Assembly (NCBI RefSeq): GCF_000708205.1
Contig: NW_014575561.1
Location: 132,299-196,298, forward strand
Source of the DNA: Mixia osmundae IAM 14324
Taxonomy: Eukaryota; Basidiomycota; Mixiomycetes; Mixiales; Mixiaceae
Direction: 5' to 3'
DNA: 64,000 nucleotides
Part shown: piece after piece, positions 10,508 through 20,279 of the stretch
How the letters are laid out: each line of letters begins with the position of its first letter
How positions within the stretch are numbered: position 1 is the first letter of the stretch
Program-made: the position numbers and the translations under genes
The notes under the pieces: generated by a model
Seen by the model: only the letters and a program-made list of their open reading frames with translations
The model's database searches: none
What the model was told of the DNA's origin: nothing

Positions 10508-12703
10508 CTACTTGCGTGAGGTTTTTGCGAGTGCTCTGAGCCGCGCTCGAGCAGCATAATACTGCTCTTCGAACTTAGCGGAGGCTAGAGCGCGCTCTAC
10601 GAGTCCTTGCTGCTGAGCAAATTGGATGAGATCGAGACAGGCATCTCTCATCTTCGTTGCGTGATCACTTCTGTCCGTCATATCGAGCTCGCCGCCGAGC
10701 AATTCGAGAGCGGTACTGAGGAAGATAGGATCGGCAGCGGCAGTCGTGTCATCCGTCAGACGCGCCGTGCTCCACTCGGCCAACCACCGCGAGCCGTGCA
10801 GTGTTGCATCGGCGGGTGGCCTCGGACCAGCGGGTCGTTTACGCCATGCTTTCAAGAGCTTCTGGGTGGATACATAGGCAGCCAGGATGAGTGTCCAGCC
10901 GGAAATATGCAAGCTCCATGGCGAATCGGTCAGTCTTGAAAGCTTCTCTGCTTTCTTTGCCTCTTGCCATAGGCTGAGCGTGAGTGAGAGAGCCGGCAGA
11001 TCCTTCAGGACTGTCAGGACTGCCCCAAAGACATGTGCCCTTGCAGCATCTTTGGCGAACACAGATTGCCCTGATCTGACATCGCTCAAGAAAGCTCTTG
11101 CGAAGCTGGTCTTTTCCTGGGTGATGCCGTAGCGTGCAAGAATAGAGCAATACGTCACAAAGATGTAAGCATTGGCGGAGCATGCGGCCTGCGCTTCGAC
11201 CTGTTGCGATGTTGCAGCTTTGGCGATACGCGCGGGCACGGGCAGCTGCAGAGCACGCAAGACCGTCTTCATCTCGTTGCAGTCCTGCCGACCGAGAGCA
11301 TCGCGAAGGCGGGTATTGGCGACAAATTGCGGTGAGCCATGCCATGTAACATGGTGACCGCGAGCGCGCAGGAGTGCGACTCCTATGTTGACTGAAGGCC
11401 AATGCGCCTTCTCGCTCTGGCGAATGAATTCGATGTAACTTGCAAGCTTGTTCGTCAGAGCTGGACCACCGAACGGACTGAGTGGCCGCCGTGGATCTTT
11501 GAGCTTATCGAGGTGGCTGATAAGAGCAAAGAGAGAGGCAATACCTCTTGATCCAAGGGCAAACGGCTGCATTGCAAGCTCGACCAGTCGCCTGAAGGAT
11601 GAGCTGCTGACGGCGTGTCGTCCAAAGTGCGTGGCATGTGAGGTGAGCATATTTTCAAGAAGATCCAAGCCAAACGCTAGCGACTGTTGATGCGCTCTAC
11701 AAGGCCGCTGTTGAGCGGTGGCCTGCTTTGCATCGACGAAATCGAGCAAGGCATGAACGTAGCATTTCAAGGCGTCGCCTTCCTTCATTGACCGCACTGC
11801 GTGTTCTTGCCAATCTCTCATGTCTCGCTCAAGCTGGCTGTCCAGATGGGCAAGACTGGAAAGCAGCAGTAACTCTATCTGAGCTTTGATGATGCGCTTC
11901 TCGAGCGCCAGAGTTTGTTGTCCAGCCGAAAGCTTGCTGGGAAGGCATTGGGTGACGAGCATAAGCAATGCGCGTCCGGTCGGAGGGCTAAGCGGTCCGT
12001 CTTCGATCGCCACGCCTCTGAGTGTCAACACAGCTTTTGCCTGCAAGACGAGCACGCCCAGCTGGACGATATGGACTTGTTCTGCAGGATCTAGTGAGTC
12101 GTTTTGCAGCATTTCGTTTAAAGCAATGTCGAGAGTCTGTGCTGAGCCCGATAGCGCGTGCAGATCGTGCAGACTGTCAGCAAGTGCGAGTGAGACTGTT
12201 GCGTTGTCTTTCAACTGCCAAGTACTGAGATCGAGAGCCAGGAACTTCCGCCGCTCCTCTGGCGGTGCAGTCTTACTTGACGCTGGCTCTTTGCCCTTCA
12301 TCGAGCTAATGGCTAGCGGCGCGGGTGCAGGCGAGGTTGGCCTTTTCTCAGGCACGCGTACAGGCGAACGGGTCAATCTCAGCGTGACACGGTGGCTCTC
12401 GAGCGTGACGGCGCTCGTCGAAGCCATGGGCGTCATGTCGAACGTCGTGTCCTCATGGCCGCTGTGCTCCGTCACTGTCGACATGGATCGTTGGCTCGAT
12501 GGCGGCACGAGGAGGAACTGGGCCAGTGTACCCAGAGCTAAGTTGAGCAGCGCATGATGTGCCCAGCCCCTGTTGGCTCGTTCGGTTGGATTGAGTGTCG
12601 AGCTTCTTTGAGATCGCGAGAGGTGACTATGCCCCCTGCGACTTGGCTGGGATAAGCCGCCATTCGCTGTCCATCGCGGACGCTGAGCTCGGCGCAAGAT
12701 CAT
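10508..12703 (-). CDS. large helical orphan protein, possibly mitochondrial
   Basis: Single exon of 731 residues from ATG 12703 (MILRRAQRPRW), the first ATG; the frame is open slightly further upstream only with non-ATG starts. The N-terminus is rich in Arg and Ser and lacks acidic residues (RRAQRPRWTANGGLSQPSRRG), as in mitochondrial presequences. After a Ser/Pro linker the rest, from about residue 150, is almost all helical, Leu/Ala-rich repeats (for example ALTNKLASYIEFIRQ), suggesting a PPR- or TPR-like solenoid, though I cannot assign repeats one by one. No catalytic motif was recognised. A mitochondrial RNA-related role would be typical of such proteins, but this is inference only. It is divergent from the tandem family gene at 12978. 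Confidence 0.6.
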   Translation of the reverse strand: MILRRAQRPRWTANGGLSQPSRRGHSHLSRSQRSSTLNPTERANRGWAHHALLNLALGTLAQFLLVPPSSQRSMSTVTEHSGHEDTTFDMTPMASTSAVTLESHRVTLRLTRSPVRVPEKRPTSPAPAPLAISSMKGKEPASSKTAPPEERRKFLALDLSTWQLKDNATVSLALADSLHDLHALSGSAQTLDIALNEMLQNDSLDPAEQVHIVQLGVLVLQAKAVLTLRGVAIEDGPLSPPTGRALLMLVTQCLPSKLSAGQQTLALEKRIIKAQIELLLLSSLAHLDSQLERDMRDWQEHAVRSMKEGDALKCYVHALLDFVDAKQATAQQRPCRAHQQSLAFGLDLLENMLTSHATHFGRHAVSSSSFRRLVELAMQPFALGSRGIASLFALISHLDKLKDPRRPLSPFGGPALTNKLASYIEFIRQSEKAHWPSVNIGVALLRARGHHVTWHGSPQFVANTRLRDALGRQDCNEMKTVLRALQLPVPARIAKAATSQQVEAQAACSANAYIFVTYCSILARYGITQEKTSFARAFLSDVRSGQSVFAKDAARAHVFGAVLTVLKDLPALSLTLSLWQEAKKAEKLSRLTDSPWSLHISGWTLILAAYVSTQKLLKAWRKRPAGPRPPADATLHGSRWLAEWSTARLTDDTTAAADPIFLSTALELLGGELDMTDRSDHATKMRDACLDLIQFAQQQGLVERALASAKFEEQYYAARARLRALAKTSRK

Positions 12704-12830
12704 CCTGTATGCAGGCAAAAGATGAGTCCATGTGATGACGATCTCCAGCTTTGGCTACGTACCTATGTCTACCTTTACATCACCTCTGTCTAGTCATCGG
12801 CCAGCCTGCGCGTTTGCTCTGTGTGCAATC

Positions 12831-12879
12831 TTTTTTTTCCAAATTTTTCATACTTTTTCAATAAAAAACAAAAAAAAAC
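12831..12879. promoter_or_regulatory. A/T homopolymer tract in a divergent promoter
   Basis: A run of T-tracts followed by A-tracts, very unlike the GC-rich surroundings, lies between two divergent starts (12703 on minus, 12978 on plus). Poly(dA:dT) tracts commonly exclude nucleosomes at fungal promoters, so this is probably the shared promoter core. The position is seen directly; the role is inferred. Confidence 0.5.
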
Positions 12880-12977
12880 GCCCAGCCAACGACTTGCTGA
12901 CGATTTGAGGTAGCCTAGTGCAGCCGCAGACCCTTCTGCACGCATCACTGCAGAGTCGCATCTGTCCGACATCGATC

Positions 12978-14489
12978 ATGGCGAACAGCCCGGCTGTTGC
13001 CGCGAGTAAAGCGCAAGGCAACACGCGTAGCACTCAGCGCATCATCGAGCTCGAGAGTCAAGTTGAGCAGCTCAAGGAGAGCCTACGTGTCAGCAGACAA
13101 GCTGCCGAGCTGAGCAATCAACTCGCGGCTGCCAAGGATGCAGAGATTGCGAGGCTCCAGACTGGACTGGCTCAACTCAACGGCACGCGACTTGGGCCTG
13201 CCGAGATTGCGCCTGCCAGTCGGATTGTGAGTGGCAGGGGCGGTCTCACCGAACGAGAAGTCAGGAATGCGCGCTTGTATGATGAACAGATGCACCACAA
13301 GACGCCAACAGCAGCAGAGGCAAGAGCTCTACGTTGGTACCCGAACAAAGAAATCGAGATGGCGTGTGCGAACCAACCGGACACGAAGCAGTTTGAGAAG
13401 CTCGTGTGCAATTACGACGGCGAGTCTGTGTGGAGCATGGAATCAGCCCAGACAGCTCTCATGCCTTTCCGTATTCACGCTTGGCGACGCGTTTGTGAGG
13501 CCCTCAACATGACAAATACCGATGCAACACTCCCAATGTCGCTCGAACTGGTCAGACAGGCCATCTTGCCGTTGTGGAAAGCACTCTGCATCTTGCTCGA
13601 GCAAGACGTCTTCCCTTTCGTCTTTTGCGACAGTCACTACAAGAGCGAAGCCTATCTCACTCTCGTCTTGACCCTCCGCAACAGCCTGAACGCGCGCGGT
13701 GAAGAGAGCAGACTGCAGCAGGAGAAGGAGGCCGGTGTCAGTACGAAGCCAGCAAAGTCACAGAATGCGCAGCATACCACTATTGGCAGCACGACCATCG
13801 CTTGGACAGCCGATGCCTCTGGCTCACATGACCAACTCAACTCAACCGGTCATGCCGTCGCGAGCACAAACGCACTGGCAGAACCAGACACCGGTCTCGA
13901 CAATCGGGAATTCTATACCTCCCTTGCGTCTCGTGTCGTAGGCGATACAGCACCCGAGACGAGCCTTCAGACGCTTACCGATGCGCCTGCCGATGTGAGC
14001 TATGTCAAGATGGATACCAATTCGACGAGCTCTGCCCGGTACGCTCGCTATGGCTTCTGCAAATGTTACACGAGAGGATGCGGCTCACTCGGTGGTGGCA
14101 AGGGTCGTTCGGTCTGCATACCGACGATGAAGACCCACCTTCAAGCGGACAAAGATGCGCTCATATCGCTCAAGATCTCTGGCAAAGAGAATCTTGCTCC
14201 AGCAGAGTTGAAGGCCAATATTGCCTACATGGAGAGAGGCTACATCCCAGATGGCATGCGTGCTCAGAAGAGGCAAGCGCCGCGATCCGAAAAGCCTCAG
14301 ATGATCGTCAAGGCCTATGTACCAGAGGGTAAGCATCTCGCTCCTGCCGGATGTACATCTGATGAAGACTGACGTCTGTGCGCAGACGGTCCCGAATCGG
14401 CTTTGCAGCTCGACATGTCATCCCCAGGCGCGATCTCACCGGGCGCGAAACGCAAGTTTGACGATTCAGAGCCAGAGCCAGACGTTTAG
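12978..14489 (+). CDS. tandem orphan family copy 1: coiled coil plus Cys-rich FCxC module
   Basis: Exons 12978-14328 and 14386-14489; 484 residues. ATG 12978 (MANSPAV) precedes a coiled coil at about residues 20-65. A middle domain follows (LTEREVRNARLYDEQ ... LRWYPNKEIE ... LPLWKALCILLEQ ... FCDSHYKSEAYL). A Cys module at about residues 355-390 reads FCKCYTRGC-x5-GKGRS-x6-MKTH. The last exon ends in an NLS-like AKRKFDDSEPEPDV. The next gene repeats the middle and Cys modules in the same order, so these are tandem paralogues. The CxC-C-H spacing suggests zinc binding and recalls the N-terminal Cys cluster of basidiomycete transposase ORFs, but I see no transposase core. Nuclear location is likely; function unknown. 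Confidence 0.68.
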
Positions 14490-14675
14490 TCGCCGAGTCG
14501 TGTTGCTGTCGATCATACGCTGTTGTTGTCCAAGCTGTGTGTTGCCATCAAGGCGGATAATGCTGCCAATGCTAGAGAGAAGAGACGCGCCACGCGGGCG
14601 CACAGACTGCCTGACAACGGTCGTCGTCGTCGTCATCACCCTTGCTTCCTTGCGACTTTGCATCTGCTGCCACGA

Positions 14676-16105
14676 ATGGGTGACATCAGGATCCCGACTG
14701 AGCAGGAGCAGACCACCGCTCGACAGGACCGTGAGCTTTGTCAGACTTTGCGCATTCAGGAGCTCGTGACCGAACTCGAAGAAAGCCGGAAGCAGCTCAC
14801 GGAGGCCGTCAAGCAGCGGGATGAGCTTCACAGACTCGTCATCGCGAGAGAGATGACCGTGGCCAAGTTGCGCAACCAGCTAGTCGAGCAACAGTTTGCC
14901 CACAACCGTGCCCAATCGCTGAGATCACGTACGAATGACTCTTCATCAAAATTCGCCTCGCCTTCTGCGAGTCCTCATCCGGCTCAGTATAGAGCACCGG
15001 CATGGATCTATCATGCAATGACGCCGGCTGCTCAGCTCAGCGAAGAAGAACAGCTGGACGCGAAAAGCTACACAGAGACTGAAAATCCTACGCCACCGTC
15101 GGGCGCTGATCTGAGAGCATTGCTCTGGCAGCGTGCTAAGGCCATCCAGACCTTTGCCAAGGCTGGGGATGCCTGGACAAAGTTTGCAGACTGGATCATC
15201 GATGCACAAGGACGACCTCTGCGCGAGATTCCCGGTATGCTCGAGCGACTTGCCCAGATCAAGGCCTATGCATGGTTCCGCGTGTCAGATTGCTACGGCT
15301 TCAAGCCGGTCGGCCCGGTCGGCGTCTTCAACGGCAACGATGTGAAGAGCACTCATCCGGAACTGTGGAAGTCACTCTGTCGACGAGCAGAACGAGAAAT
15401 ACCGCCCCTTGCCTTGTGCGAGGTCCATTATAAGGCAAGTCCGTCCACTAAATTCGCGGCAATATACTTGATGGAAGGGCACAGGCCGATGCGCTCATCT
15501 TTCATACCCTCGAGACCATCGTCAGCGCAAGGAATAAAGCCGATCGTGAGTCGACAGGTCAAGCGCAAGCCGTCGTCGATCCCAGTCTCTTGCCGGATGC
15601 CGCACCACAGGGAGCAACAACGTCTATCGCATCCTCGTCGGCGATTGCCGAGCCAGCTTCTGACTCGTCTGTTTTGTCAGAGCACGCCTCCGCCCGCAGG
15701 ACCGTCATGCTAGACAAGGTAGATTGCCTTGCTTCTCGCCCTCACCGAAGACTAACACGAACGCAGGCAAAGTTTGCGTTCTGCGCTTGCTTCTCCGCCG
15801 CGTGCTACTTACACAATAAAGGCAAAGGGAGGTCATACCAAGTCCAGACCATTCGCAAGCACCAAGCGGTAGACCAAGCACGTCTCAATGCCCACCTCAA
15901 CAATAGCAGAGTCGTTGCAAGCGCGTCTGCTCTGCAGCATCTCGAACGTGCATGCGAGTACGCGCAAGAGGGAGCAGTCGTCGATCCCGATCGTGTAAGA
16001 GGCAGAGCGCGAGGCAGACCCACAGGAGCATCGCCTACGCAGATCGCGCCTGCAAGTGAAGGTGGACCAATGTCGTCTGATCATCCGCTCGTGCTCAGCA
16101 GCTGA
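14676..16105 (+). CDS. tandem orphan family copy 2: coiled coil plus FCxC module
   Basis: Exons 14676-15434, 15485-15718 and 15767-16105; 443 residues. A coiled coil spans about residues 5-75. The middle domain parallels copy 1: LSEEEQLDAKSYTE, ALLWQRAKAIQ, then ELWKSLCRRAEREIPPLALC and EVHYKADALIF. The Cys module is FCACFSAAC-x5-GKGRS-x6-IRKH, and the C-terminus has an AT-hook-like basic run RVRGRARGRPTG. Intron 1 is GC-AG with a perfect AAG|GCAAGT donor; splicing there restores the HYK-ADALIF match to copy 1 (HYKSEAYL). An alternative 3' end is possible: a strong donor at 15995 (gtaaga) could join 16099 and give a Ser/Ala/Glu-rich tail ending at 16290. The gene starts 186 bp after copy 1, same strand. 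Confidence 0.66.
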
Positions 16106-16610
16106 TGTGTGCACTAGAATTCAAGCAGCCAGTCTCAGCGCTGGCTGGAACCGACAACGCGAGGACAGCTTCGAATATGGAACAAGACGAAGCAGCCGCG
16201 ATGTCGGCAAGTCAGCTATCCGGAGCATCTCACAGCGAAGCAGCGTCTATAGATGGCGCTCACGTAGAAGAGATCGCCTCAGTTGTCTGAAGAATGTGAA
16301 TCCGCTGCGAATCTGTCAGATCCTTTTGGCGATTGCATTGGCAGCCGATGCCTTCGCCTCTCACGCGTTTGGCAAAAGCAGTTCTCTCTGAGCTCCGATC
16401 AAGTCTGCTCATCTGATGCAGATCCATCATCCGTCGTCTGGCGGACGACTATCATGATGTGCAGCGCGGCGTGCCGGGTCCATCGTCCTATGCGCAGGCC
16501 GGGCTCACTGCTGGCACGCGATCCTCGAGGCGTCGAGGACATCACTTTGCAGCAGATACAGAGTGCTCATATCCCTCTTCTCTTCCATTCCCACAGCTTC
16601 AGAGATCGAT
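16106..16610. other. spacer after family copy 2; possible alternative 3' exon
   Basis: About 500 bp. The first 185 bp are open in a frame (MCALEFKQ... to stop at 16290) that overlaps the stop codon of copy 2 as TGATG. It could be an alternative last exon of that gene. The remainder shows no supported gene. Confidence 0.35.
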
Positions 16611-16866
16611 ATGAGTTCTTACAGCCGTCCGGTGACGCCAAATGACACCGGATCGCGAGAATCAACAGCGCGGGCGCGAGGTACAGCTCAAGCTCAGTCG
16701 GGGCATTGTCACGCCGCAGAGTTCGCGCGATCGGCTAGATAGAAGCATGCAAACGATGAAATCTGATGATGCGCACAAGATCGAGCTACTCACCGAACGA
16801 CTGGCACATGCCCGACAGACCATCGGACGAGCCGATGCGCATGTCTCACTTGGCGCAGCACGCTGA
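16611..16866 (+). pseudogene. possible N-terminal remnant of family copy 3
   Basis: Starts with an ATG (MSSYSRPVTPN) and contains, in a second frame, a coiled-coil-like stretch (AHKIELLTERLAHARQ) that resembles the N-terminal helix of copies 1 and 2. The frames do not join in an obvious way, and the matching body of copy 3 lies about 0.9 kb downstream, beyond a duplicated segment. The link to copy 3 rests on position and helix composition only. Confidence 0.35.
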
Positions 16867-17773
16867 GGGCGTCTGCGAGTCAGCACTAGGCGATCGGATA
16901 AGCGCAGCGTCCTTTTGGGCTGAATCTGCACAATGCGTGGACAGCCGGTCCAGACATCGGCAGGCGGATCTGACCAGTACAGCGCCCATTCTATGTGCAA
17001 TTTTCACGAAGCCCTTGAGAGATGTGCATTCAGGGGGTCTACAAGTGAGGATCGATAGCATGAAGACTGACCGGAACGCCTTACCTGAAGGTTGACCGCT
17101 CACTCGCTTGTTCCGCGCGCTAAGGGATCTATCACGTGATGCGCGCGACTGCCGTCTGGGCTATATCTGCAAACCTGCACTTCAGACCGCGATAAAAGGC
17201 GCGCCCAATTCTTCTTCCCACTCCTCGCCGCACTTGCCGACAAACCTGGCGAAACTCTTCAGTGCCAGATCGGAAGCGCTCCTGCGTAGTGCTGGTGCAT
17301 ACCCCTGCGAATTGGGGATTGCTGCTCATCAGAGGTACGTGCGCCCATCGATAGATCCGGCGAACTTCATCAGTGCCAGATCGGAAGCGCTCCTGCGTAG
17401 TGCTGGTGCATACCCCTACAAATTGGGGATTGCGGACTCCTTGATCACATAGAGGTCAGGACGTAGCACCAGACAATGCACAAGTTTCAGTGTGACGTGA
17501 AAGTGTATGCCACACTGCGAACTCATGAATCATGCATAAGAGCAGCCTCTGCTTCCTTCCAGCGGTGACGACGACTGAATTGTCTGAATATGCTGGCAAA
17601 TGGCAAAGAGCCAGCAAGGCCTGGCCTGGCTGGTACTGGTGCTATCGCCTTGACTGACTGGAGCCTTTTCTATTGGGACACATCTCTGAGCAGCCACAAT
17701 TTCTGCAGCGCTTGACAGGATCAGCGTGAATGGCGAGTTGACTTCTTGACCGGGAACGATGTAGCGAGAAGCA
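16867..17773. other. insertion-like segment with a tandem duplication
   Basis: About 900 bp separating the N-terminal remnant from the body of family copy 3. It holds a TATA-like gataaaag at 17191-17198, a 114-codon open frame at about 17108-17452 and a direct duplication at 17247-17433. I cannot say whether the frame is expressed; its only striking feature is the repeated peptide from the duplication. Confidence 0.4.
17247..17433 (+). repeat. two-copy direct tandem repeat, period 111 bp
   Basis: Units 17247-17322 and 17358-17433 (76 bp) share a 47-bp identical core (17260-17306 and 17371-17417). Downstream of the core only two bases differ over the next 16, and the upstream 13 bp are diverged. 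Each unit holds a small CCCC/GGGG hairpin and would translate to the peptide SARSEALLRSAGAYP. The near identity indicates a recent duplication. Confidence 0.85.
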
Positions 17774-18259
17774 TTGCTCGACGAAGTTGCGTCATTCTTG
17801 GACTCGTTGGGATGTGCGAGTGCTGCCGTTGTCAGAGCAGTAGCCTCTGGCACAGCACGATTGACCCATCAAGAGCAAAAGGACTTGCAACAATACGTAC
17901 AGGGAGCACGCGCGATCCTCCCGAACGGTCTCTCTGCTTCTCGCATCCTCTGGTACAGACATGATGCTTTCATTTCCGAGGTGGATCATCGACATGGCTT
18001 ATCAACCCATCTCTCAACACGCTCGTATCGAAGCCAGGCTGTCTGAGATACAGCAGCACATTCTCGCCAGATTTGGCGCTGCATGTGACACTGGACTCGG
18101 TCGACCTTTGCCACTCAGTCCTCCACAACTTCGCTTCACCTCTGTTCAAAGCGCTCTGTATCCGCGTCGAGCGCACAGTCCCGGCTTTCGCGCTCTGCGA
18201 CATGCATTACAAGTCAGATGCGTTCATCTACACGACGCTTCTGACCTACAATCGATGCT
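17774..18259 (+). pseudogene. decayed copy 3 of the tandem FCxC family
   Basis: Three stretches in three successive frames align in order with copies 1 and 2. LTHQEQKDLQQY...SRILWYRHD (17862-17966) matches LSEEEQLDAKSY...RALLWQR. FPRWIIDMAYQP...EARLSEIQ (17973-18056) matches FADWIIDAQGRP...ERLAQI. SPLFKALCIRVERTVPAFALC plus DMHYKSDAFIY (18139-18233) matches ELWKSLCRRAEREIPPLALC plus EVHYKADALIF. The frame changes near 17950-17970 and near 18110-18130 are not explained by introns of normal length. No FCxC module follows before the oxidase gene begins on the other strand. A short frame after 18375 has an NLS-like VKRPRV, as in the copy 1 tail. It is best read as a pseudogene; a transcript with very short introns would change that. 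Confidence 0.6.
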
Positions 18260-18474
18260 TCATGCCGCCCTCAATCGACTCGTGCTCGCCATTGCAGGAG
18301 ACGCGTCAGCGTAAGCCAGCGGGATTTGTGATATGCTGGACTGATCTTGGTGTCGCTCTGACTAGGGAGACATGCTGATCGCCCGACCGTCAGCGGCGTC
18401 AAGCGGCCTCGTGTGGAAAGCAGCAATGGCCACAGGACTATGCCGTCGACGCTCAGCCAAACTGAATGCATTAC

Positions 18475-20196
18475 TCAGCCAACGGTGCCTGGCCCGATCG
18501 TGACTTCTATGCCGTGTGACGGTCTATCTCCAACGACCACGAACAGCAACGCTTTGCCGGGTGGGAACAACGCCTTGTTAGCGGGCAAGCTGTTGACGGT
18601 CAGCTGAACTGAGCCGTCCTGTCTGAGCGGACCTGCGACATGAACGAGCTCCAGTCCGCGCTGTCCCCAATTGACGCCGTGCGTCGAAAAGGCTGAGCGC
18701 ACGAGCGTGATCATGACCGAGCTGACTGGCTCGCCATTGAGATCAGATCTGTCGAGCTGTTCGTGATGGAACAAGCACGTCAGCCTCATGAGCAGACGGT
18801 GATCTTCCCTACGCACCGTATGAGTGAAAGCAGGTCCGCCGTAACCTAGATGCGTGACGCCTTGGATGGGTTGTGGCCGAGGCCAGTCAAAGTAGTAAGG
18901 ACGGAAAGCCTCGAGTCTGTATTCAGTTGCATAGTTGGCCGAGCTCACATCGGCGTTCGGATTCGAGCCGGCCAGTGCTACGCTGCCATCTGGCAGTAGT
19001 ATCGCCGTGGAATGATACATCCTCGGTATGTTGGTCATAATGGGCATCTTTGTCCATCGCGACCCGATCGGCTTGGTCGGGTCAAAGAGATGTGGCCGAT
19101 AAGTAGGATGATCGGCGTAGGACTCCCCGACAGTGGGCTCATCGGGGAACTGATGCCTATCTGCGTAGCCCGCAAGCCCGCTCTGAGCTCCATTGATGAG
19201 CAAGAGCTTCAAAGTCGGCAGCATGACAAAGGTGCCCATGACTCTCTCGACGAGCATCGGGTCTTGCTCTATCCAGACTGGGTTGGGATCGAGGGGTGCA
19301 ATCTTGACACAGGATTTAGTTGCGAGCATCTGCGTGATGTCAACGAGAGCGCGTTGTGGCCCCAGCACGCTGCCTGAGATACTCGAGCCTCCGCAAAGGA
19401 GGACCTCAAATCGATAGTCACGGCTTGGCCTGAGGGGCAGAATACTCATCGCGCTGGAAGCAGGATAGTTGCGCCAGGCGGTGGGTATATCAGGCAGTGC
19501 GATCTCGAGCTTGGTGATGGGATCGATGATAGCAGCCGAGTAGCCTGCAGTCATGAAGATGCGGCCATCGGGCATGACTGCCGTGTTCGGATACAGATTG
19601 CACGGCTGAGCTGCTTGCAATATACGGGTAGGCATCTCTGGCTCATTGGAAGGCCAAAGCTCGTAAGTCGCGCCGGAATGGTAAGGCAGGCCGAGGAATC
19701 CGCCGTGGAAGCTACCGCCAGCGATGAAATTGCGACCATCGGGCAACGTCTCTATGCTGGCATACCAACGGGGTTTGCGCATCTTGCCGACAGTGTGCCA
19801 CTGAGCATCGCCTTGCGCATTCGGCGTGACCAATCTGATATCTTGCAGTCCGTTCTCGTCATGGTACACGCCCGGATCGACCGCACCTGTGCCGCCATAG
19901 TTGACCCAGGTGCCGTTGCCGAGCGTACCACCATTCGCACAAAAAGTGTTGCCGGCGACGTCGAGCGCACGAAGGGTATTGTCTGCGAGCGAGTAGACAG
20001 CCGCCCAGGCCGGATGGCCGGCTACTTGCAGAGCGTTGTTCTCTGCCTTGTCGAGGATGTAGAGATGCCCCCTGTCGTAGAACATCTGCATGGCAGAGAC
20101 GCCCGTGTTACCAATCACTTGAAACGTGTTTGCTATGCCAGCAGAGACGCTGCCCATGAGAGCAACAGTGACAGCAACGCATAGTTGCTCTCGCAT
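18475..20196 (-). CDS. glyoxal-oxidase-like copper radical oxidase, secreted
   Basis: Single exon of 573 residues. ATG 20196 is chosen because it starts a signal peptide (MREQLCVAVTVALMGSVSAG); the frame is open upstream but adds no conserved sequence. The residues of the galactose/glyoxal oxidase active site are all visible: Cys86 (NTFCANGG) and Tyr145 (RWYAS) for the thioether cofactor, Tyr394-His395 (RMYHSTAILLPDG), and His506 (THGVNWGQR), followed by the C-terminal beta domain ending near ALLFVVVGDRPSHG. Family members use one copper and a Tyr-Cys radical to oxidise small aldehydes and release H2O2 outside the cell. It is somewhat shorter than enzymes with WSC domains and has none. It is convergent with the decayed copy 3 gene. 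Substrate is not predictable. Confidence 0.9.
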   Translation of the reverse strand: MREQLCVAVTVALMGSVSAGIANTFQVIGNTGVSAMQMFYDRGHLYILDKAENNALQVAGHPAWAAVYSLADNTLRALDVAGNTFCANGGTLGNGTWVNYGGTGAVDPGVYHDENGLQDIRLVTPNAQGDAQWHTVGKMRKPRWYASIETLPDGRNFIAGGSFHGGFLGLPYHSGATYELWPSNEPEMPTRILQAAQPCNLYPNTAVMPDGRIFMTAGYSAAIIDPITKLEIALPDIPTAWRNYPASSAMSILPLRPSRDYRFEVLLCGGSSISGSVLGPQRALVDITQMLATKSCVKIAPLDPNPVWIEQDPMLVERVMGTFVMLPTLKLLLINGAQSGLAGYADRHQFPDEPTVGESYADHPTYRPHLFDPTKPIGSRWTKMPIMTNIPRMYHSTAILLPDGSVALAGSNPNADVSSANYATEYRLEAFRPYYFDWPRPQPIQGVTHLGYGGPAFTHTVRREDHRLLMRLTCLFHHEQLDRSDLNGEPVSSVMITLVRSAFSTHGVNWGQRGLELVHVAGPLRQDGSVQLTVNSLPANKALFPPGKALLFVVVGDRPSHGIEVTIGPGTVG

Positions 20197-20279
20197 GTTG
20201 GCACGAATGCTGAGCGGTGGATGAGTGTTGCTTGCCTTGCTACGCCAACAGGGCGGGCGAGCGATGCACGTGAGCAACC

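Noticed and set aside
12978-16105. A complete DNA transposon carrying the FCxC genes.
   Set aside because: No transposase catalytic core, no terminal inverted repeats and no target-site duplication were found around the genes; only the Cys-cluster spacing is reminiscent.
17269-17278. AGATCGGAAG, the first ten bases of a common sequencing adapter, appears in both units of the tandem repeat.
   Set aside because: The match stops after ten bases, and the flanking sequence is normal and differs from the adapter. A ten-base coincidence is not evidence of contamination.
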